DNA of 64,000 bases from Tubulanus polymorphus. Lineage: Eukaryota; Nemertea; Palaeonemertea; Tubulaniformes; Tubulanidae. Of this stretch, positions 1 through 12,548 are shown piece after piece. The stretch lies in assembly GCF_964204645.1 (NCBI RefSeq), contig NC_134036.1, positions 248,001 through 312,000 of the forward strand, given 5' to 3'. The notes under the pieces are model-generated. The model worked only from the letters and a program-made list of their open reading frames with translations, was not told the DNA's origin and searched no databases. Position 1 is the stretch's first letter. Each line of letters starts with the position of its first letter. A program made the translations under genes and the position numbers.

Positions 1-114
1 TTTTTAAGTAACAAAGCTAACAATTTATTATCACGTGAACTTCAAGAAGCACTGGATAAAAATTCCAAATTTAGAACACAATTGAAAAGAGAAGCCATTG
101 GAAAGAAATCGTAG
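1..114 (+). CDS. Possible C-terminal end of a gene running in from the left (partial)
   Basis: Frame 1 is open from the first base to a TAG at 112-114 and gives 37 residues rich in Leu, Lys, Glu and Ser with a basic end (KREAIGKKS). A canonical AATAAA follows at 223-228, as expected for a short 3' UTR. There is no visible family motif and no start in the window, so the product is unknown. The open stretch is short enough to be chance; the poly(A) signal and coding-like composition are the only support. Confidence 0.28.
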   Translation, partial: FLSNKANNLLSRELQEALDKNSKFRTQLKREAIGKKS

Positions 115-591
115 ACAACCGAATTTCTAGTTCAAGCAAGGTTCGGGACATCCTCCAGTACCGCCAGTCGAAGCAACTAACTTCAGAAAAATGTATCTGC
201 CTCCGTGAGACTTGTATGTCTTAATAAATTACCAATTAATTTTCTTTCCAAACTTAATCGAGTTACTTTAACGACGATACCGTCGTGAAAAGATTAATGG
301 CAGCAGTCATAATTTGGTGTATCTGGTTCGAGTGTAAGTTTGATGAGGTAATTATAGTGTTAGTTATTGGAGTATGAATGTTCAGACAGATTGAGGAGGA
401 GAGCTGCTGTAATTGAGCGGATATTGAGAGGTAATCAACTAGAGATCATTTAACTCCAGCTCAAGCTCTCTCTATCTATCTCCGCCGCTCACCTACCTTA
501 GTTTAATTATCTACTTGTTCATCAAAGACATTAACAGATATAAGAGACTTCAACTGGATGTGCCAGTAATAAATGTTATATGTATATATCT

Positions 592-645
592 AACTATCTG
601 GGGCAGCCCCAGATAGTTGACCAACTGCAGCCGCTGCAGTTGGTC
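592..645. repeat. Two abutting perfect inverted repeats (twin hairpin)
   Basis: The first hairpin has perfect 13-bp arms (592-604 and 606-618) around one base. The second starts at the next base and has perfect 12-bp arms (619-630 and 634-645) around a 3-base loop (CCG). No gene is adjacent. Confidence 0.9.
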
Positions 646-2875
646 AAAAGTTGGTTAAAGATGACCTCTGTTGATGAAACCATAGTAACAATGAACTTTT
701 AATTGTGGTAGAAAAGCTTGTGAAATTCTTCATTGAGTTGTAAACAACTCAATTCTGCAGAGATACAAATAAACCATCAAAGCAACTCTCTCTCCCCCTC
801 TCTCTCTGTCTCTATCTCTTGTTTTTGATATCTCAATCTCGTCCTGTAATTGAGAATTTCAAACTGTGTATCGCAACACCTGAAGCCAAATCTAGATTCA
901 TAAAAACTGCGCCTTTCTTGTTGCTGTAGCTGAGATGGAAACTCAGGAAAATTTCCATTTCTCATTTATTTTTTTCCAAAGCAGCACAAAAAGGAATGCC
1001 CGAAGAAACGTTGAGAAACTGCTACTGAATTCACAGAAAAAGGTCAAACTTACAACAAGCGAGGCGGCTAATCGTCTATTCAAACTATGCTTCAGAGCAC
1101 ATCAGGTTGCCTAGCTCACTCAGTTTTAGTGTTACATGCCTTTGTAAGACCAAAATTGTTAAACTTTCAAATTATGGAGTCATTTTTCTCTTTTCAACCC
1201 CTTTCAATGAAGTCTTTTTGGTAATCCTTTAATACAGTTTAAAATGGATTAGAAATTACTGGCATTTAAAGATATCAGGTACTGAACTGACTGTGAGTTG
1301 CTAGAAAACCGTAGCTATTGGGACCATAAATATTTATGCGATATTATTGTAATAAGTTCATTGATATGCAAACCGATGGCCAGGTAACTTCACTGTAATC
1401 TAATGCATATATCTTACGGTCTTTAGGGACGAGATGACTATGAAATATTCTAGAATTCCATAGAAATTCGTATCTAGTTTCAGAGTATGTGACGTTTCCT
1501 AGCGATGGTAATGCAACGAATTCAAATATAACTGTTTACATTGTTGTTCGCTAATGTTTCGGGTGCATAGATTCGTCAAAAGCTTTTGATTCGGTTACGT
1601 ATTCATTGTGGATCTAGAATTATTCATTAAACATTAACAACATCCTTTGTTTTGATATGACGACAACTTCAAAACTAACAACAGCTTGTACCGAAAAGCT
1701 GTCGAACTAACTACAAACATAAAAATATTTTAAGTTAAAAAGCTTTTGACCCTATAGACTGTCAAACTTACTTAAAAAACTAAAATCAAAACAGCTTGTG
1801 CAAGAAAGCTTTCGATCCTATTGCAAGGAAGTTTTAGAATATCGAAGTCAAGGTTTTTAAACTCGAAGAAAAACAACAACATCAAATTTCAGATTAATTC
1901 AAACAAAGCCTTTGATACTGTAAAACTCTGGTGCCTCGTGTGGGTTGCTCATGAAACGAAGTCGAGATATTTCTTATCCGTTTGAAAATCTAATTAAAGT
2001 TTTCAGATAAAATCTTCTGCCAACCGCAACATTCAATTAACACCTCGTCTAATCCGCCTGCTCGAAAACCACATCGTCACTGGATGTTTCATCAAAATTG
2101 AAATGAGTGTTTTTCGCGCGCACTTCATAAAAAATCTGATTTAAATTTGCGACCTTGAAATAGTAATCAACGTCCAATAATGCGAGTTCGGTTTGTGTGT
2201 AACATGGCAACGTTTTGTCGATGATTTGAATTTTTGAAATGATTCAACGGTTTATTGATTGGGGAAAATATAACGAGGTCAACACTTCAAATTTCAATTT
2301 CCAAAATTCATTAATACGATATTGAATGTGCACCAGATTTAGTCTATTTGCCAAATCGTCCATCAGCGAATAAAGCATCTGCCATAAAAATGGTGAAGAT
2401 CTTCATCATGCTGATATGATACTGTCACTGGAGGGAATGTTTTGGCACGTTGTGGTTTCATTTTTCAAAAGATGGTTCAAATGATTTTAATCAGTAAGAC
2501 TTTTTCATTGATCACTAAACACAGTTTCTGAGGGACACTAGCAGTACGACTGTCCCTGTGTCCAGTGTCTCGCATTTCAAGCATATTCTAATTGAATGTT
2601 TGTATTAGATGCTGAATTTCACACCTATTTGAACAATAGCCGCTGGCGGGACTACACTAAAATCTCTACGAATCCCGTTTGTGTACGCACGCGTGTGTGT
2701 GTATGTGTGTGTGATCGTCACAGGTACAAAATCAATTTTATCGATTTTTATTTCGCAGACGCTGCTGTGTGGTCTGAATCAATTTCATGACGTAGGTACG
2801 TCGCAGTAACATCCGGTCAGTGCTAAACTTAGCACAGATCAGACGGATGCCTGAGACAAAATCGCTCGACCTAAC

Positions 2876-2906
2876 CATGGACGTATATTTAGTTTATACG
2901 TCCATG
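2876..2906. repeat. Perfect 12-bp inverted repeat starting CATGGAC
   Basis: Arms 2876-2887 and 2895-2906 are perfectly complementary around a 7-base spacer. A second hairpin with the same outer half-site lies at 50947-50975, so the two may be relics of one foldback family. Confidence 0.8.
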
Positions 2907-3696
2907 ACCTAACTATGAAAATCCTAAGGTTAAAACCTCCCTAACTTTGGTGATAAGATCAGAGCCACTTAAAAACTAAGAATATTAGAAAACTTAACTA
3001 CACTTGCCCTGAATGAAATATGGCTAAAACCAGATAGTAGCGTCGAGGAGCCACTCAAAGGTTGTCTGTCCTAGAGACTAAAATAGTAACATTGAGGGGC
3101 CTCTCAAATGTTGTCTGTCTCTACAGACTGACACTTTGGTATTTCATGTCTACAAATGATATCATCATCATGAATTTAATTCCGACCCGACGTCACAGAA
3201 ATCATTATAAATCTAATCATCGAAATCAGATATGTTCGGGTATGATTTCATAGCAGCAGCCACCAGCAGCACCAACAGTCTTACTGACCCCAAACTGAAA
3301 CTCTCGCAGACTATCTGTTGCGTTGCTTATTATATTAACAATATTTTCCCCGTGATTCAATTATTTGCATAACTTCATCATTCAACCGTCGTAATTGATC
3401 GAATTGTCCAATCAAAATTCGCGCATAATTAAATCGACCAATCGCGTTACGCGCTGTAGAATCCGTTGAACGGTTCTCGTATGCAGATGAAAAGATACGA
3501 TTAATCGTATTTCACAGCTGATATTTATATTCCTTTGATCGTATCGTAATCGTATCAGGATTCATGATACGGAATTCGACGGTGGCCGAGACTGCGGACA
3601 AATCCTCCAACTTCTCTCTTTGCCAATATGTCGAGGTTCCGGGCATTGCCTCCGAACGGAAGGGGCTGTTGAGGCCGAAACCGTGTAAAAGACTTG

Positions 3697-3836
3697 GATA
3701 GTTAAGTTATCCACCAAATGGAGAGTTAAGGTAACCAGTGGATAGTTAAGTTATCCACCAATGGAGAGTTAAGGTAACCAGTGGATAGTTAAGTTATCCA
3801 CCAGTGGATAGTTAAGTTGACCAGTGGATAGTTGAC
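3697..3836. repeat. Minisatellite with a unit of about 43 bp, about 3 copies
   Basis: Blocks containing GATAGTTAAGTTATCCACC alternate with GGAGAGTTAAGGTAACCAGT. The last units are shortened and partly rearranged. Confidence 0.8.
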
Positions 3837-4639
3837 ATAGTTGACTATTGAAAGTTCGTTGTTACTATGGTATTTATCCGTCGGTTATCTTTCACCAACT
3901 TATGAGTTACTGCAGTCCCTGGATGCTAAGTGTCAACGAACGAACACATAAAATCTCAATCGTGACGTCATAAAAACCTAGACGTCCTGAAATCCGTCCA
4001 CGAAGAAGAAAATGTCGAACATGCACCCAATGAATGTCTCAGCGCCTCATTAAAGGGGCCAATATGTATTCGGTGACCTGTAAAGCAATCACTACATTAA
4101 GCAAGGCTGAAGTTGTTAATGGTAAAGTTAATCATTGTCGTTCGTCCGAGCAACATGTTACCGGATATTGCGTCGTGTTCTTTTTCTGGTCGTCATGACT
4201 CTGACTCACTCATTGTTGTAGACTTATTTGGGCATGATCAGAAAATCAAGGTGTGCGCAACATTCTGTTGTCTTGGGAACGTGAACGAAATTCATGATTG
4301 GAAAAACAGATCGGGATGCACACGTTGTTGCAAAGCTTAATTAGTAATATGGGAGATGAAGTTGGTAAACATCATATGGACCTATAGTTTATTTGTGATG
4401 GTAGTCTGACTGATGTAGTTTTAGAAGGGACCTTGTCTCTGATAGTGACGCTGCTGGTATTATTGTGGTGAGCATTGCGTTGCACAAACATGCTAAACTG
4501 GTTGTAATCAACAGCGGTCAAAACGCGCATTAAATATCACTATTCATCACTAAGTGAAAGAGCATGCTTCCGTCATTACATCATATATTCATTCGTAATT
4601 TAAACCATTAACGGGAGGTATTGTTGCGGTGAACTGTAG

Positions 4640-4795
4640 TCAAGGTAGATCGAGAGATGGAAAGAGGTAGAGCTGCTTTGACGGCAGGCTAGCGAGGAGA
4701 GAGGTAGATCACTGGCGACTAATGAGGAGAGACTTGAGGTAGATCATTGGCAGCTAGCGAGGGAAAGAGGTAGATCACTGGCAGCCGATTACTCT
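4640..4795. repeat. Imperfect tandem repeat built on AGGTAGATCACTGGC
   Basis: Three to four diverged units share the AGGTAGATCA(C/T)TGGC core and GAGAGG spacers, at a spacing of about 50 bp. No coding potential is seen. Confidence 0.6.
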
Positions 4796-5345
4796 AACGA
4801 GTAAACACAATATCAGATCATATTTCTGTATCCATGATCGATCGATATTTGTTGTTGATTTAGCAGACGATGGAGATATCATCGAAATCATTGACCTTCA
4901 GTGTGTGAGTGGTGCGCTGGGTCTTTTTTTGTAACGAAATGCCGACGTTGTCAAGTTTGTTAAGATCTTTCCAATAGGTGGCGTGTTGTTCCATTATATG
5001 CAAATGAAGTCAATCAGTACGGAAGAAGAAACAATAACAAACAGTATCGATCGATATAGTGTGTTACAATTTTCACATACAACATTAACCAGAACTTCTC
5101 GATAACTTCTGGATCGGTATCTAGTTCCAACGGGCTTTTGGTGAACAGGTGTTTCTACATTTCTCGCCGGATATAACGTAAATTGATCTGATTTTCTTGT
5201 ATTTCAACGATTTTCTTACAATTTTATAATCATTTATTGAGGTAACCTCTTTTTGTAAAGCACTATGATTATGTCGTAGTACCAGCGCTATGAAAACCAA
5301 AAAAATTATTATTTTCATTTATTATATTTCATCATCGTTATCAAA

Positions 5346-5450
5346 GCCCAGTTTCGCAAAAAGGATTAAGGCCTAAATCGATTTAAGATTAACTATATTA
5401 ACAAAGAAATTGAACCGATTTAAGAGTCAACCCTTTTTGTGAAACTGGGC
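5346..5450. mobile_element. MITE-like foldback element with GCCCAGTTTC ends
   Basis: The left end GCCCAGTTTCGCAAAAAGG is matched in reverse complement at the right end (CCTTTTTGTGAAACTGGGC). About 105 bp long and non-coding, it is one of several elements in the window with this kind of terminus. The class (non-autonomous DNA element) is inferred from shape only. Confidence 0.6.
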
Positions 5451-5947
5451 CCCAGTATCAATTCGAAAAAAACACCAATTGCGTTTGAGTAAATAATTCT
5501 TTATGAAATCAATTTGGCGGCAGCCGGGCTGCGAGGGTTTTTATCGGTTTAAGTGCTATGTTTAGTCGGAGCGGTAAGTCGCTTCCTGGATACCACCGAT
5601 CTGTGTTAGCGGTAGAACTATTTGAAATGGAGAGACAAAATGAACGTTTCAGCGGAGAAATTGGGGTCGTGACATTTTGGATACCATTTGAATGAATAAA
5701 AGATATACAATATAAAGTAAATCGTTTGATGATTATTAGATTTTAGACTTTAGAACTTTGGGAAGAGCCAAAAAGATTTTGATGCAATTGTTCGGCGATT
5801 TCCTGCAATCGCCAACTTTTTCAGTTTTAAGATTAAGGGCAGTTCGAAAAGTTCGAAAACTTGGTGATGATAGTTTTGTAACAGACAATAACTAGACGTA
5901 GACCAGATGTGCGCAGATGCAACAGGAGGAAGGGAGCAACACGAGAC

Positions 5948-5950
5948 CGC

Positions 5951-5981
<31 letters not shown>
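5948..5981. repeat. GCGT microsatellite
   Basis: About eight tandem copies of the tetranucleotide GCGT/GTGC. Confidence 0.9.
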
Positions 5982-7509
5982 TTCATTCCTCACTAGTAGT
6001 ATACACTCACACACACAGAGCAATCAGTCTCCACACAACCTACCGTATCGCGCGCGCGCCATAATCATTATCACCTAACCAGATAAACTTATATCGAACA
6101 ACTAATGTCGATAGTTGGATAATCACGACAACTCTATCAAATGCTCATTTAACGGAATTAGAAGTGCTCGCCGGCTTATTGCGAGGTAGGTCTATTCAAA
6201 CTTTTCAGTACGGATATCTCTACTCTATAACATCTGAACAGCTCGTGTAGGATTCCCTAATCCACGCACGTTCTCGGTAATTCCCAAACGGGCATTTCAT
6301 CCGATAGAATTAAATAAATCGGAACAGAATTTATAGTGATGAGGTTTTAATTCAAAGCATTGTTTGGTAGAAAGTTGAACGGATACATAGTAACAAAGTG
6401 TTGTAAAATGCAAATCGTCATATATAGTAACGAAAGATTCGGTTCATTATTTCAAACAGTTTGAGTTCAATGTGCATTTTATAATAGAATTAAATACATT
6501 AGGGCGAAATTCAAAGTGATTAGGTTTTAATATAAATGGCTCTTTGATGGCATTCAAAATAGAATAAATTGCTATTAGATACATTGTAACAAACTATACA
6601 TTGTACGCAGATTATTCTCTTACAATGTAACAAAATGTTCTATTCACTTTTCATTTCTAATATCTTCTCACAATGTAACAGTGAGTTGAAATGTCATCGT
6701 GGTGAAGTTGCTTCGGATGACACAGAAGTGCGGTTATTTTTGCGAGTACCATTTCTAAGAAAATGCAAGCAAGAAAGCCGTTAAAAATGAAAGGCTTTCA
6801 AAGATAAAAAAAGACTTTTTGAAATCGTTTTAAAAAAAGCGAGTCCTAGTGAAATATTCGAAATACATTATGACACGTGTAAGGTTTCCTACCAGCGAAA
6901 GAGAATAGACGAATATCGGATATCTTTCAGTGTTTGAAAATATTCGAATTTCACTTTTTAAAAAGATTTCGAACGATGATGCAAATATCCGATACGCCGG
7001 AAGTGACATGGTGCGTTTAGATTAAGTTCAAGCAGTGAAACGTTTTACTTTTTGATAATTCTTTGGAAGTTATTGCAAAAACTGTAGAAAGCAAATCGTA
7101 AAAAAATCTGGTTTAGCGGTATAAAAAGCTTTGCGAAACAGTTAATTAGTATCAAAGGCTTCTTAAAAATCAATAAACGCCAAAAACTAAGATGAAAGGT
7201 AGGCGCACGGAAATGTTGCTTAGTTAATCACAAATATTGCTGGATTCTTTTCCTATTCATAATCAGATTAAAGGAATCCAAATCGAAAAAAGCAGCCACG
7301 TGACTAATAACGACACGAAGTTAATTACCAGGGAGGCAAGATGCACATTTCTCTCTCCAGATCGTGGGATTTCGCGTTTATGAAAAGGACTGAATGACGT
7401 GCGCGGATAGCTCTGACGATGACTCGGCGTAAAGTCACGCTATACCGGGTTGTGACTGATTAATAGAATGGGTGGAGACAGGAAATTGGAAGTCAGATCA
7501 GTTCTGAAC

Positions 7510-7805
7510 ACTAGTTACATGTACCACGGCACCACCACGGTACCACCACGGTACGGTACCTTGTACCATGTAGCACCGTACGGTACCTTGTACCACAACG
7601 GTTCGGTACCTGAACCACACAGCACCGTACGGTACCTTGCACCACGTACTCACCGTACCGGTACCTTGCACCACCATGGTTCGGTACCTTGTACCACAGC
7701 ACAGTGTGGTACCTTGTACGTACAACCACGGTACCTGTACCACACAGCACCGTGTGGTACCTGATACACACAGCACCGTACCACCTGTACCATACAGCAC
7801 CACAG
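7510..7805. repeat. GGTACC-rich minisatellite
   Basis: About 300 bp in which GGTACC palindromes and TACCAC/GTACCTTG blocks recur with irregular spacing. Several long frames on both strands are by-products of the low complexity, not genes. Confidence 0.85.
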
Positions 7806-8296
7806 GTGCTTGTTCTGTAAAACAGACAATTTCTTAACCGTCGCCTCCGATCCAATGATGTACACATGTTTTAATCCGTGTCGTCTTGGTAATACTGAAA
7901 TCACTACGGATACCACAACAATACGCAGCTTAATACATGTCGCTATGGTTACATACCTTCCCTGATACAAAACGGAAGTGGAAAGTATTAAAATGAATTA
8001 AGAAATGTCGTGCTCGATTGAAAATATGATTAACGATTGGATTGGAAAAAAAGATAACAAAGCTTTTAAACAAGTGATCCCAAGGTTTGATAGTTCCATG
8101 AGACCACTGAGTATTTTCTGTAAAAAGATCTCTACTGTTGCCGGAATCACGGATAATAAATACTGAACGGCTCCCGGAATCGCGGATATTCATCATATTA
8201 CTGAACGTTAAAAGTTCAGATTTTATTGTGAACCCTAGAAGAAAGGTTGATTACACGAAAACACGTGATTGAGAAGCATTGTTTTCGAAGGCTAAA

Positions 8297-8404
8297 TTGA
8301 AGTCACGAGGGAGAATTCATTAATTGAAGTCACGAGGGAGAATTCATTAATTGAAGTCACGAGGGAGAATTCATTAATTGAAGTCACGAGGGAGAATTCA
8401 TTAA
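8297..8404. repeat. 27-bp tandem repeat, 4 copies
   Basis: Four essentially identical copies of a 27-bp unit containing GAAGTCACGAGGGAG and GAATTCATTAA. The near-perfect identity implies recent amplification. Confidence 0.92.
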
Positions 8405-8828
8405 TTGACGATCTGTCCATCATAATCTATTAGTTTGTCAGACGACTGATTGAAACGTCACCAACCGCTGAAATTGTCAATTTACCGCCACTTAGTTTTA
8501 ATAATTCGCCACTCTTCCGCGATATCAGGACACGATGTAGCAATTCTATGTCGTGTGAGTTTCTCAGAATTCCGCAGAACAAAACTCACCACTAAAATAG
8601 GAAATCTGCAGAGCTCGCTATTTGGATGATATTGAAAACACTGCGTTTTATTTACACGAGTAATAATTGCCGGCGTAGATGTAACCACCGATTTCCAATC
8701 AAACGATTCGATCGATTTTGTTCTCAATTCATACGGAATTACGGAATATTTACACAATTACAGATTTTATCTTGGGTATTGAGATAATTGAGTGTGTAAC
8801 ATGTAATATGAAACCGTACTCAATGTAG

Positions 8829-9125
8829 TTATGAGGGCTGAGGAGGGAGAGGAGAGTGTGAGGGGACGAGAGGGGAGGGGAGAGAGTGAGGGGACGAGAG
8901 GGGAGAGAAGAGTGTGAGGGGACGAGAGGGAAGAGGAGAGTGTGAGGGGACGAGAGGGGAGAGGAGAGAGTGAGGGGACGAGAGGGGAGAGGAGAGTGTG
9001 AGGTGACGAGAGGGGAGAGGAGAGTGTGAGGGGACGAGAGGGGAGAGTGTGAGAGGGGAGAGGCGAGTGAGGTTATAAGAGGGGAGAGAGTGAGAGGGGA
9101 GCAAATGGGGGAGGGAGTCAGAGAC
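8829..9125. repeat. Purine-only minisatellite (GA-rich on plus strand)
   Basis: About ten units of roughly 25-30 bp built from GTGAGGGGACGAGAGGGGAG. The plus strand is almost wholly purine for about 290 bp with mirror symmetry, a composition that can form triplex (H-DNA). The minus-strand frame through it (SHSPLPSR repeats) is a repeat artefact. Confidence 0.88.
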
Positions 9126-9760
9126 GGAGGGAAGGGCGAAATGCAATCTTTTTAAAAGAAAACGGCCTTTATTGTTGAATCCATGAATACCGTCCAATTT
9201 TTGATGCGTAAATACTCTTAATTTTATTAATTATTTTTCAAAATACATTTTCAATTCGTCTAATTACTCTTACATCGATGGCAAAGCCGCTGACGTTTGA
9301 ATTTTGAATTTCAACGCTTGTGTTTATTGGCAGGCGTAATGTCGATCGCAAAACGATAGAAAGCCCTAGAGAGAAATTACCCATAATCCACTGGGACAAA
9401 CCGGAAATCTGTAAATATCACGCGAAATAAGTTGATCGAGTGGTGTCTGCTGGGAAAACACACTTTCAGCAAATAGAAACTAACGCATTTTTCTAACGGT
9501 TGATAATTGTTTAAAATTCAAATGTAACGACGTTTTTGACACGATTAATGATTCGTGATTTTGATCGATGCGTAATTTGAAGGACGAATCCATCATCAGT
9601 TTCCATGGAAATAGTTTCTACAGACATTCGCAATATGCAAATTAGAATATAATTGTTGGAAGAAAAGTTGCTGACAATTTGGCCCTTTTGGGGCTGAGAT
9701 AAATTCTGCTGCAACTTGGTATTTTAGTGCAAATAAATACAGTTGTTGAAGTTGTGGATT

Positions 9761-9825
9761 CAGTTCCACAGTTGTGAGTATGAGTTAACTCTGAGTTAAC
9801 ATTTCAACTCACAACTGTGGAACTG
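9761..9825. mobile_element. Foldback element with perfect 19-bp arms
   Basis: Arms 9761-9779 (CAGTTCCACAGTTGTGAGT) and 9807-9825 are exact reverse complements. The spacer contains GAGTTAACTC-type palindromes, and the right side continues into GGGCCC. It belongs to the same terminus family as 5346-5450 and 34491-34604. Confidence 0.75.
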
Positions 9826-10336
9826 GGCCCTATGATGTATGACTAAGCCATCCTCCTCTTTTTAACCAAGCCAGATAAATTGTAACACAGATAGGCCTAG
9901 TTTGAACTGGTCTGACACACGTTGAGCGACGTGATTTCGATGCTGCTGCTGCTGGTGCTGCTGCTGATGATGAGATATATAGAGTGATAAATAATGAAAT
10001 TTGTCACTGAACATGAGCGATCTTAGTCATTATAGTCCAGTAATAGGAAATGTCAGAGTTTATGATAGATCTATAAGGCACTGACCACGCCGGACCACGC
10101 CGGACCAAAAACAGTGGTCTTGCTGTTTTGCTGTACGTATTTATGGAAACATGCACTTTTGAAGTCTTCTTTCAGAACTGGCTGGCCTTGAACAGTCCTC
10201 GCTGTACATGAATAGCCAGTTTGATATCGCTATCGAATAAAGAATGATTGACAAGCAGTCAGATCACACCTGACTGGTTACTGGTCACCACATTGACCAG
10301 ACACACTGACAAACTCCGTGGATCAATACCGGTCTA

Positions 10337-10490
10337 TGGTCTAGTGGTTAGCATGCTCGGCTGGCATTTCTGAGGTCGCAGGTTCGAGTCCGGCTAGGGT
10401 TATGGTCAACCTAGGGTTAGGGCTAAGGAGGTACGAGGTTCGAATCCTCCTTGGGTTAGGGTTATAGAGGTCCGAGGTTCGAATCCTGCT
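10337..10490 (+). mobile_element. tRNA-derived SINE-like element with three B boxes
   Basis: A polymerase III A box (TGGTCTAGTGG, 10337-10347) is followed by a B box (GGTTCGAGTCC, 10381-10391). Two further B-box copies (GGTTCGAATCC at 10437-10447 and 10476-10486) are separated by GGGTTA-type blocks. The ends do not form a tRNA acceptor stem, so this is a tRNA-related repeat, not a functional tRNA. Confidence 0.6.
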
Positions 10491-10615
10491 AGGGCTACCG
10501 TTGAATTTTTATGGTCAGGTTGCTGTTGGTATTGGCTATTTTAATGCCCGTTTGTCGAGTTCACTTTTTTGTGAATTACTGATCCCTGGGCTGAGAGTTC
10601 TCAAGACCTAAAAGT

Positions 10616-10735
10616 TCCAGGGCCTAGTTTTATGGAATGGTATCATCTTTAACCCACGGGTTAATTCAACTGAAAATTAATTAAGTTAGCCCCGGGTTAA
10701 AGTTAATACCAGTCTATAAAACCGAGCCCAGGCAT
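10616..10735. mobile_element. MITE-like foldback element with GGGCC ends
   Basis: The left end GGGCCTAGTTTTAT is matched, with differences, by an inverted right end ATAAAACCGAGCCC. Inner halves also pair (CTTTAACCC with GGGTTAAAG). Non-coding. Confidence 0.5.
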
Positions 10736-11121
10736 GCAGCTGTGAGGTGATGATTAAGACAATAGTCGATATGTTGAGCCGAGTAATGTTAGAGGTAAAC
10801 TAAAGTGAACCCATTCTTACCGAGGGAATTCATACATAATCGTAAACTACCTTGCTAAGTGATAAATCATGTAACATTCAATCTCAATCTACTGTGTATA
10901 TATATATTTATATATAAACTGTTGGTCAGTTAAAATCGATACATAGTCAGTCTGATAACGTTCGCCCGTATCTACCTTTATTACATGTATAGAAACTATT
11001 TTGATACACGGTGTTTATCGGGGGTGAGGGGAACAGTATCTATGTCAGTTACGTATGGAAACTAATGCTTGGTCGATACCTGCCTATCGTCCAAAATAAA
11101 TGTATGGGACCAGATTTCCAG

Positions 11122-11248
11122 GATCTAGTTTCACAAAAAAGTTAAACTCAAATTTTTTGTGTTAATACTACTGGTTACTTCATGTTTTCAATGAGAACAA
11201 TTCAAACTTTACCGTTTCAGGCTTAAACTTTTTCGTGAAACTGGGCCT
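11122..11248. mobile_element. MITE-like foldback element related to 5346-5450
   Basis: The left end CTAGTTTCACAAAAAAGTT and the right end AACTTTTTCGTGAAACTGGG are inverted copies. The terminus resembles that of the element at 5346-5450. Confidence 0.6.
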
Positions 11249-12548
11249 TAGATGGGATATATATTTTGCACGTTACTTTTTGGGGAGCATACCAGTATTT
11301 AGGTCTTTACAGAATGCCAAAAACCCGAGTTTATACTAGTTCTGTACCAATAAGAAGGATTTGCAAAGAGTCTCCTTCCATCAAATTGAATCATAGAGAA
11401 AGGCCTTCATTATTTGTGAAATTTCGGGTCATACCAACTGACACATCATAGCGTCCTATATTTTATGGAAATATTTTAGAAATCACGGTGAATTTCAAAT
11501 ACGTGTCTAAAAAGTTCATTAATCCTATCCCATGAAAAAGTCCGTGTGAAATGTGAATGTATCTTTGTGCTGTTAGTCAGTTTCTGGTGACACCTGTTTC
11601 GTGCCCTGCAGGGGGGTAGGCTGTGGCATGCGAATGAGGTCGATAGTTTATTGGTTGGCACTGTCTGCTGAGCTACAGCAAGCCGCTTGAGAAGCAGACG
11701 ATCAGATATCAGCTGGAAACAATTAATTGATAATTAACTAATCAGCCTTACAACTTGCCACGCGACGCGCTGAACTGTGTAGTCGTCAAAGATCTCTCTG
11801 AACCCTGTTATTGATTGAACCCCGGATCGAGTAGGACTACATCAGTCAGACTCGTCTCGTCTGTCGTGTATCTCAGAGATCGAACTGTTTTTGATTTATC
11901 GGATCGTATGAGCGCAGTTTGATGTTTGCCATTTATCACGTTAAATCCTTATTATAAATACTTATCATTTCGATATAGTTTTATAGTCATTGGTTCAGTG
12001 GTTCAGACAAATGTGTCAAAAATATCGCTATTACCAAGTTAACAGTTATCAAGAGACCCCCTAAACCTTAAGGGTGAATCCCGGGGAGTTGTGAGACTTG
12101 TACGAGACCTCAGGGCTGGATCCAGGGGGAGGTAAGACTGGTACATGTAGTAATGTTTTCGTTGAATGATGCCTTTTGTACGCAAAGATAATTGGTGCAT
12201 CCCAGTGCGTGAGTGTGCACCTAATATTCTTCGACAACAAGTCTTCCAAGAGACTAGCGGCCCAAAAGTCTCCAAAGTAGTCGACGATTCAAGCGTGTCG
12301 TATTGAATTCTTTGAACCTGCCCGACACGTGGCGACCTCTGCAGAGGGCGCTAGCTGACGGTGAAGCGAGCTGCGGCGGGAGGTCGAATGGTTTTATCAT
12401 AATTCCAGAAATTACACTGAAAGAATACGATATGAGAATTACTCATTGATATCCACCGAATTAGGTGACAGTTAATCCGACCGGAAGTCCACAAATAGAA
12501 GGATATCGTATTGACGAATTAGAAAGCGCGTTACATGACCGGCTGGTT

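Noticed and set aside
7498..7867. Several overlapping open frames of about 100 codons on both strands
   Set aside because: All lie in the GGTACC repeat; composition and multi-frame openness show repeat translation, not genes.
8482..8757. Minus-strand frame of 91 codons with mixed composition
   Set aside because: No signal peptide, family motif or splice partner could be found; AT-rich flanks and no supporting context.
8829..9197. Minus-strand frame of 122 codons rich in Ser, Pro and Leu
   Set aside because: Translation of the purine minisatellite, with no promoter, splice signal or homology.
10337..10400. True tRNA gene
   Set aside because: A and B boxes are present but the 5' and 3' ends do not pair as an acceptor stem and B boxes are repeated downstream; better as a SINE-like repeat.
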